Assembly: GCA_015179045.1 (NCBI GenBank)
Contig: WHUZ01000001.1
Location: forward strand, 2,604,001-2,668,000
Length of the DNA stretch: 64,000 nucleotides
Source: Kalaharituber pfeilii
Taxonomy: Eukaryota; Ascomycota; Pezizomycetes; Pezizales; Pezizaceae
Direction of reading: 5' to 3'
The notes under the pieces were generated by a model, which did no database searches, had not been told where the DNA came from, and saw nothing but the letters and a program-made list of their open reading frames with translations. A program made the translations under genes and the position numbers. Below are positions 56,833 to 64,000 of the stretch, one piece after another. Positions within the stretch are counted from its first letter, which is position 1; every line of letters starts with the position of its first letter.

Positions 56833-57108
56833 ATACTACTACTGATGAAGGATTACAAGACCCTGAGTCCTCAAGCCCAAAACGAAAATGGGACAAGTGG
56901 AGAAAAAATACAGGAGTTGAACAAAAAAGCAAAAGGGTAAAAGTGAGTTCAGTTAATATACCTTCTTCATCTCCAATGTCATCAATTATAGTTCTCACTT
57001 TTACCCTTTTGCTTTTTTGTTCAACTCCTGTATTTTTTCTCCACTTGTCCCATTTTCGTTTTGGGCTTGAGGACTCAGGGTCTTGTAATCCTTCATCAGT
57101 AGTAGTAT
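56833..57108. repeat. Perfect 115-bp inverted repeat with 46-bp spacer
   Basis: The arms 56833-56947 and 56994-57108 are exact reverse complements on inspection. The spacer is 56948-56993. Each arm encodes, in one frame, a hydrophilic peptide containing SSPKRKWDKWRKNTGVEQK and SKRVKV. On the minus strand the right arm plus spacer reads on without a stop (RTIIDDIGDEEGILTE), so the right arm with spacer looks like the original and the left arm like its inverted copy. A transcript would fold into a hairpin of 115 bp. Confidence 0.9.
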
Positions 57109-57450
57109 TGGAAAAATCAATTGTAATAGAAATTATAGGAGACGACAATATTTGTATGATATAATATTGAACGAAAAATAAGAAACCAACTTCAATTTGA
57201 AGTAACCAAAAAAAATACTTACGTAACCAGGAAAATCAAGATTTTCACTAGTGTCACTGATAGCACTACAAAATCAAGAATTATAATAAAAATGTAGTAA
57301 TTACCAACAGACAATCCTGAATATCCTGAATATTAGACAGGCTTCACCGAATTATCAAATCGGATGAACTCCAGGCTTCACTTTCTCTATTTATGCAGTC
57401 GGAAAACTTCCAGTTTCACGCCAAGAAGAGGAAAAATTTTATACTTATTA

Positions 57451-57469
57451 GATAGATAGATAGATAGAT
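57451..57469 (+). repeat. (GATA)n microsatellite
   Basis: Nearly five GATA units. Confidence 0.85.
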
Positions 57470-57571
57470 GTGGCAGCGGACCTACAAAATATATAAGTAC
57501 TAGGTTTCTCAACAACTTACCTGCTCCTGAGCCGTAGGTGAGCAGTCATCTTGGGAATTGGGCCATCCAAG

Positions 57572-59602
57572 ATGTATCTGAAGTCAACAATCCTTTTTAT
57601 CACCGTTAGCAGTGTGCAGGTATGTTCGTTTACATCCTCATGCTCTGCGCTATTTCAAATTTTGAAATTGAGTATAATGCTCAAACATAGAACTAATACA
57701 TGTAAACGGACTCTATACAGCTTGCTGCTGCATTCCGCAATGTTACGGCTCAAGAAGCATGGACTGCTATGAACCCTGGATGGATTGTAAGAAATATTCT
57801 CTCATCCAAAAGTCATATCACTTATGGCCAACATGCTTCCGGCTAACGTCTATTCCTACGTATAATACAGCTTGGAAATACTCTTGTTGCGGTCCCGGAC
57901 GAAGGGTCATGGCATAACCCCAAGGTCACAGAGCAGACTTTCAACGACATAAAGGAGGCAAAGTTCAAGAGTGTCCGGATTCCAGTAACATGGAGGGACT
58001 ACTTCGCTGCCCAGGGGCTAGACTGTATACCACCCTCTCCTACGAGACAGCTTCAGCTGAATGTCAACTTGCTTCCTCATCAGGCATTGTCAATGCCACA
58101 TAGATAAACCAGTGGTCGATTGGTCCCTCCAGCGTAGATTCTGGGCAGTCCTCAACGTCCACCACGACAACTGGCAATGGGCTGACTTCACCGTCAAACC
58201 GGAGACACTTGCCGAGCGCACGCTCAAGTTTGAGAAACTATGGAGACAGATTGCAGACCGTTTCAAGTGGAAATCTGAGAAGCTTATTCTTGAACCTCTG
58301 AATGAGCCCGCGGGATCCAGTAGCCAGGGGAATGCAGACAGGTACAACGATGCCAACCTGCTGTGGGTAAATATTATTAGATCCTCCGGAGGGTACAACA
58401 AGGATCGACTTCTCACAATCCCAGGGCTGAATACAAACATTCAGAGGACGGTTGATTGGTGGAAGGAGCCTGTCGGTGTAGGGAACTATATCCTACACGT
58501 GCATGATTATGATCCTTGGGCATTCGTTTCGTGAGTATTCATCTATCTTAACCTTGCGCTTATCTAAAGCATCCTGTGAACAACTGTCCTGATGTATCTC
58601 ATGCAGCACCTCTTGGGGCCACACCTTCTGGCGCACTGATGCACTCCAGAACCGCTTCCATGCACCCGCACTTATTGGTGAATGGGGACTTACCGGAACC
58701 TCTGTGGAGAAGGGCGCCTCCTGACGTTATTTCGACTTCTTCGTGCGCACCGCAGCAAAGTACCAACTTGCCGCCCAGCTCTGGGATAACGGCAATGATC
58801 ACTTCAATCGCATTGCCCGCAAGTGGCGAGATCCTGTTAAGCTCTCCTTAATCCAGACTGCCGTCAAGGGCATTCCCAATACCCGCCCCACATACAACCA
58901 GGAGCCAGTAACCTACTTCACGCCTCCCGGAGCTCCTGTCACCGGAAACCGCGAGGTCAAGCTCGATTGGAACAGTAACACCCTATATACCATCCGAGAA
59001 GATAGTCAATCTGGCAGGACGCTCCGCCGCGGAAGCGACTACACCATCACCTCGACCGGCGTGGCCTTCACCCGAGCATACCTCTCCTCCATCCTTGGCA
59101 GGCTCCCCAGCACCCTTGGATCTCTTCTCTGGATCATCCCCCCCGAGGAACGGCCTTCCCAATCTCCCTCACCCAGTATACTGTCCCAGCAACCCACAAA
59201 AACGTTATTATCACCAACTCAAATTCCCCTTATCTCATCCCTATTTCATGGGGTGGTACTGATCTTGCAACTATCAAGGCCATCAAGCGGGATGGGGGAA
59301 TCTTGAAGGACGACTGGACAATCTGGTTGGGCCCGTTGGAGCAGGGCAGGTTGAACTGGGGCAACTTTAAAACCAGTGGGGATAATGTCGTGTTGCATTC
59401 AGGGTTGTTGTCCACTATCAAGAATGCGGGACAGGAGGTGGATTTGACGTTGGAGTTTTGGCCAAGGATTGAGGGTAACAACGTTACAGTGACGGTGAGG
59501 GTGCTGCAAGATGTGTTTCATCGGATGCAAATATTGGTGGGTGTGGGATTGGTTAAGAGTGGCAAGTGGCCAATTGTCAGTCTCAAACTGTCTACCAAGT
59601 GA
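57572..59602 (+). pseudogene. GH5 endoglucanase-type pseudogene with C-terminal X2 module
   Basis: Exons 57572-57619, 57721-57786, 57871-58024, 58104-58530 and one from 58607 follow good splice signals. They encode a signal peptide (MYLKSTILFITVSSVQ), AWTAMNPGWILGNTLVAVPD, FKSVRIPVTWRDYF, VLNVHHDNWQW, ILEPLNEPAG (acid/base Glu), ILHVHDYDPW and ALIGEWGLTG (nucleophile Glu). A CBM X2-like segment follows (EVKLDWNSNTLYTI, LRRGSDYTITSTGV). The frame is broken by TGA at 58722-58724 where the family has Trp (GAS-stop-RYFDFF) and by a frame change near 59120-59155 at a C7 run. About a dozen residues before VVDWSLQR also appear lost. An intact enzyme would be secreted and cut beta-glucan. Confidence 0.8.
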
Positions 59603-60152
59603 TGTTTGGGGGGTTGTATGCTATTGTACCATAGTATTCCGCGAAATAGGCCACACTCGATCTCAAAACTCTATAAGGATTCGGCGGTCACCCGAAAACA
59701 TTCAGTGTACTCTTTGATAAGACCATAGCTCTTCAATTAGACCATACTAGGGCATAAACGAGCTGATTTGAGGCTACAGAGAATATGTTTCGCTTCATAC
59801 CTTTCAAACAATGTGTTGTTCACCTGTGAAGTTGAATCTCTCTTATCCTGTAGTAATGTGCCGCTAAGTTTGGAGAATATCTACTAGACGTGCATTGATA
59901 GAATTTCTCATAACACAATAGCTTGCGAATGAGACCATGTTCTACAAGGTAAAGTATGCCGAATTTTACGGCTTAAGATGTTTCGTTGCTGTAGCAACCT
60001 GTACCACTAGTAGCACTCTTCCCCACACAAACACCTTCCCTCATCCCTGCAACTATCACCAATCAAAACCATATCCAACATTCCCCCCTGCAACACCAAT
60101 TGGAATTGCAGAACTCCCCTGCATACCCACGGCAACCAAATCTGTATGCAAA
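59603..60152. other. Intergenic, no gene seen
   Basis: This is the 3' flank of the GH5 pseudogene and the 5' flank of the AT-hook gene. Confidence 0.6.
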
Positions 60153-60766
60153 ATGTCTATGCCCACAGCTGGTACCGATCCCGTTAAACGTGGGCGTGGG
60201 CGGCCGCGGAAGCATCTAGCTAATGCACCGGTAAGCGGAGGAGACGAGGTAATGCAACAACAGCCTCAAGGAAAGAAAAAGCATAGCACACAACCGAGAG
60301 CCGGTACTCTGTGGAATACAGCCACAACTTCAGGCATCAAGAAAAGGGAAAACGGTGCCGGGAGTGCCGGGACTCCTCGGAAGCTGCGGGTCAAGCCGCT
60401 GGCAAGCCCAAGCACTTATACATTTAACAACGTCCCTACAAGGTCGACAAAGACACTGAACTTGAGTAATGGATTTGGAATTGGGAATTTTAATGCAGAT
60501 GCGAATGTAGTTACGGGAGATACGAGCACTATCGTTGCGAAGGAAAACCACAATGTACCAAAAAAGTCAGTTGTACAAAACAACCATGGGCAAGGGAGTG
60601 TAGGGAGGGGCATAGGACAACAGATCGAGGATGATGATGACGATTCACGGGTACTAGTAGATGCTGTGCAGGATGATATCTGTAAGTTTCCTTGGGTTTA
60701 TGCACTTCATGCAAGGATTTTTTTGTCCAAACTCAATCCGCTCTAGCGCCGCAAAAAGTGGATTAA
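60153..60766 (+). CDS. Small AT-hook protein of unknown function
   Basis: Exon 1 (60153-60681) and a 20-nt exon 2 (60747-60766), with a 65-nt intron (GTAAGT to CTCTAG), give 182 residues. Near the N-terminus, KRGRGRPRKH is a canonical AT-hook, which binds the minor groove of A/T-rich DNA. The rest is Asn/Gly/Thr-rich and low-complexity, with PRKLRVKPLASP midway. It ends with an acidic QQIEDDDDDSRVLVDAVQDDISP. The second exon adds only PQKVD. I do not recognise a family. Nuclear location and DNA binding are inferred from the AT-hook. It lies 390 bases upstream of SPC25 on the same strand. Confidence 0.6.
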
Positions 60767-60898
60767 AGCGTCAAGTAACTCTCAATGGACGACATGCTGC
60801 TCCTGCAATTTGTTTTTGATTATTTTCTCTTATCCATTGTTATTCCCTGCTCTCCACAAGCAAAATGCTTTTTTAAAATTCTTCTTCCCCTGCGATCT

Positions 60899-60936
<38 letters not shown>

Positions 60937-61155
60937 ATACCCACATACCCATCGCTATCACCCTTGCGAAAGCTTTTGCCACATTGTTGCCTTGTCGATA
61001 GACTTGTACCAGGGGTGGATACAGGCATAAACACAGAGAGACTCATCTACGCGCCTCCATAAACAAACAAACCCGCCTCCTGCAGGGCTCGTCCCCAATA
61101 AGCATATCATACCAGACATCTTAAAATAACCGCTAATCAGCTCCCCCGTGCAGCC
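60767..61155. other. Intergenic with a long T run
   Basis: Holds about T30 at 60903-60932 and the SPC25 promoter; no gene. Confidence 0.6.
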
Positions 61156-62266
61156 ATGTCAAAAGTCCGCCTCACCTCCAGTTCCCGCGCACCCCCCACC
61201 ACCTCCGGTGCCCCCGCCTCTACATCCTCCTCTACAATCGCATATCCCAGCTTATCCGCCCGCGACCGAGATCCGTCCCCAATGCCCGCTACAAACGTTC
61301 CTCTATCAATGCAGCTTCCGGTAGTCAATTTCGGGTTCGATGAGTTGAGGGAGCAGATGAATCGGTTTACAATGCGGTTTGACGAGTTTATTGAGAAGGG
61401 GCGCAAGAGGCTGTTGTTGGAGAAGAATGAATTTGCGAGGACGATGGCAGAGGATAAAGGTTGGTGGATTTTTATTTTTATTTTTTTTTTTATTTTTTTC
61501 CTTAAAGAAATATGGTCTCGTCGCTGATGGGAAACCTGTGGAGTACGCTGGGAAGAGGTGGAGGGGACGAAGGAAGTTCTAAGGTGAAGTTATGGATGAC
61601 AATATAAAAATACTTACTGCAATTACTACCTATAGAAAGTGCCCGGGAGATGCGCGGCCAAATCGACTACTACCGCGAGAAAGAGCGAGAGGTCCAAGAG
61701 CGTGTGTTCCATTAACCTCCCCTCCTCCCCCACATCGCCATCGAACTGCCAGCCCACTAACTCCCTCCACAGAATCCAAACGTGAACAAGAAGAAGCCCA
61801 TGAAGCCGAATTAACCATCGCCTCCATGGCCCGGAAGAAGACTTCCAAAGCCGACTACAGATCAACCCTCCTCACCCAAATCTCCACCCTTGAAGCCAAC
61901 ATCGCGAACCTTCGCTCCCGTCGCGCCAAAGAACGCTCTTCCCTCGCACTTCTCTCCTCACAAAACGCTCCAGAACTCGCATTTTGGGAGGACAATTTAG
62001 GCATGAGAATTGAAGGCGCCGGGGTAGAAGATCATCTAAAAATTGTGTTCACGTGTATTGCGGATAACGATTGGGATAAGGAGTTTTCCTTTGTGGTGAC
62101 GATGGAGACGAGAGAATATAGAGTGATACAGTGTAGACCGAGGCTGGATGAAATGTGGGTCAAGGGGGTGGTCGATAGGTTGAACGGGTCGAGGAACTTT
62201 GCGGGGTTTTTGAAGGAGATGAGAGGAGGGTTTGTGGAGCTTGCAAGGGGGGGGAACTTAAAGTAG
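61156..62266 (+). CDS. SPC25: Ndc80 complex subunit Spc25
   Basis: Three exons (61156-61459, 61636-61701, 61773-62266) encode 287 residues; introns are 176 and 71 nt. The N-terminus is Ser/Pro-rich and leads into the conserved VVNFGFDELREQMNRFTMRFDEFIEKGRKRL. A coiled coil follows (YYREKEREVQEQSKREQEEAHEAEL and LLTQISTLEANIANLRSRRAKE). The C-terminal RWD-type globular domain is next: PELAFWEDNLGMRIEGAGVEDHLKIVFT and EYRVIQCRPRLDEMWV. Spc25 pairs with Spc24 to link the Ndc80 complex to the inner kinetochore during mitosis. Length and order are normal for Pezizomycotina. The first intron contains T-rich sequence. Confidence 0.88.
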
Positions 62267-64000
62267 GGGAGCGTGGGAAAGCAGGATTGAGGCGGGGAAC
62301 AGGCGGGGTGAGTAGGGAGTTGGAGTAGGAGTGGGTGTAAAGGTTCAACAATATACCATGTACCAATAGCATGATGAGCCGTTGTTGATATATGTATTTT
62401 CTCTTGGATGAGAAATCTTTGTTGTGTTTGTAGACTTTGAGCATACCATATAATACCAGTTCAGAAGATACTGAGCGTTTGGCACAATACATTTTACTAT
62501 ACGGTCCGTCTTATGTGTTTGTAATATCTAAGAAAATACCTCGAACCGATATGACCTTTTTTCCAGAAAGGAAAGAAGCAACCACTATGATGGGTATATC
62601 AATCGATTTTAGTCCGCAGTATCAAATCCGTATCCTTCAGTATCAGCACGTTACAAAATCAGAAATACATACATAAAGTAGCATAATGCCGATACAAACT
62701 CCTAGACATACATGTAATACTGTTGTCGTGCCCAGACTATTATTTTCGGCCTTCACGGCCGTAAGGGGAGTATAGTTTACTAGTATGAATATGTAGCCTG
62801 GACTGGCCGTCATCACTGGAACTTCCATGAACATAACCCTGAGGTATGCATTGAATTAGTCGGTACTAAGTCTGTCAGTCTGATTGCATAAGTAGGTAAC
62901 TTCTTGGCAGCCCAGCCCCAAGTGGCAATAGTCTTGGCTTGAGACTACGAGGCTATCATAGGACGATGACCCAGATAAACTAAGATGGAATGTCCTCGTA
63001 CAATCCCTACGTAGCACCCCCTGCTTGATTATCGCAAAGATACAGTACCCGCTCCCCTTGGCGAGAAACTTGTAAGTACTCGAGTACGCCTGAGGATGAA
63101 GGCTAAAGAGCGTTGTTGAGTCATGTAGCCTCACCACTTCGTTTCAAGCTTACTAGTGGCATGCGCTTCGTGGCACTCACTGTAAAGCCACATCAAGACA
63201 GCTTAGTAATCATCAGTTTTCGCAAGGAGGTGTAAACTTTTCGGAAAATTGGCTTATGCAGTCTCGAGACTGGGCTTACTGCAGTCTAACGAAGAAAGGA
63301 GCGCAGAAAGGCCTTGATTATAGAGCTCCTTGCGCCGGGCTGACGGACAAAGGGATGGAGTCCTGGGTGACAAAAATCGCACGCCAGGCGCCCGTAACTT
63401 CGACGTTGAGGAATGTTCTTACGATAATATGAGCGTACCTTCCCAATATTAGCAAGTTTTAATACCCTGAATAGCTCCAATAAGTCTACAAAGTTCAGTC
63501 CTTCATAAGCTAGGGTTACCGCTGTCCAGCTTCGCTCGCTGTGCTACCATTCGACTGCCGATAACTCACATATTCTCTGTTGGGACCGAGATCATCCATC
63601 CTTCAACGCCAGAATTCCTCCTATTGCCACCACTTAACGTTACTAATACCACAATACCACGCAGCACACGACGCTCGCCCTCACTTTCGCCTGTCGTCAG
63701 TATAATCAACAAGCCGTATACGGGTAAATGGTATGAGTGGTTGAGGCAGGGCGAAAAAAAAAATTAGCGGAACCGGAAAAACACGCACCCTCACGTCATT
63801 GAAGCAAACCAAAAGGGGAATTAACGCGCCTGGAGGTTGTGCGTGGGCCCATATTACGCACTCTGGGCGTTCCGTCCTCACCCTTTTTACGCCCAAGCCG
63901 CTCGCGCCACGAGCATTTACTCTTCGCCTGAACCGGACGACATCGGGGAGCAACAGTCCAGTACCGACATTGCAAAGATCTAGATTCGAGAACACTACGA
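62267..64000. other. Terminal intergenic, no gene seen
   Basis: Short ORFs only, including one at 63681-63995 on the minus strand with no recognisable domain or splice continuity. Confidence 0.5.

Larger units (their letters stand above)
55609..57571. other. Intergenic, with a long palindrome
   Basis: Apart from the perfect inverted repeat at 56833-57108 and a GATA microsatellite at 57451-57469 I see no gene. The minus-strand ORF at 56224-56565 starts with TTG and has no domain features. Confidence 0.5.

Noticed and set aside
60903..60932. T30 run as a retroposed poly-A
   Set aside because: No adjoining element sequence or target duplication recognised; treated as simple repeat.
63681..63995. 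104-codon minus-strand ORF at the window end
   Set aside because: No domain, no splice signals, composition like flanking DNA.
1..64000. tRNA, rRNA or CRISPR loci
   Set aside because: No B-box with cloverleaf-compatible context, no rRNA segment and no regularly spaced repeat array with unique spacers was seen by eye; a tRNA scan would be decisive.

Overview
The window reads as nuclear DNA of a filamentous ascomycete (Pezizomycotina). Genes are split by short introns, mostly 41-125 nt, with GT-AG ends and CTAAC/CTGAC branch points. Products are typical of that group (OLE1-type desaturase with a C-terminal cytochrome b5, ILV2, Gle1, Dbp6, Swc4, Spc25, La). The transposons are also fungal (a LINE, pogo-like TA-site elements, a Ty3/gypsy-type LTR element). 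I cannot place it below that rank with confidence.

Layout. 0-1.5 kb: 3' end of a LINE butted against a decayed fungal STAND/NACHT gene. 1.9-10.5 kb: a TPR mitochondrial membrane protein (two apparent frameshifts), La RNA-binding protein, beta-carbonic anhydrase and delta-9 desaturase. 10.5-17.5 kb: gene-poor. 17.5-28.5 kb: a multipass MFS-like membrane protein, a small secreted repeat protein, a DUF1749 esterase and acetolactate synthase ILV2. 28.5-36.3 kb: repeat-rich, with two non-autonomous pogo-like elements (one carrying a nested 5'-truncated LINE), a galactokinase pseudogene and a membrane-anchored DUF3445 protein. 38-45.7 kb: oxidoreductase-like-domain mitochondrial protein, DBP6 and SWC4. 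45.8-50.2 kb: an LTR retrotransposon whose two 297-bp LTRs look identical, inserted 174 bp upstream of SWC4; it keeps gag but lacks recognisable reverse transcriptase or integrase. 50.2-52.4 kb: satellite- and inverted-repeat-rich DNA. 52.4-62.3 kb: GLE1, a perfect 115-bp-arm palindrome, a GH5 pseudogene, an AT-hook protein and SPC25. The last 1.7 kb shows no gene.

The intact genes are core housekeeping functions: RNA processing and export, ribosome assembly, chromatin, kinetochore, lipid and branched-chain amino-acid synthesis, CO2 hydration. Several accessory genes are broken: STAND immunity-type receptor, galactokinase, GH5 glucanase and the tail of the secreted protein. The contrast suggests loss of sugar-use and accessory functions alongside recent transposition. 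Most exon boundaries were worked out by hand from splice signals and reading-frame continuity; the 5' exons of GLE1 and one junction in SWC4 remain uncertain.
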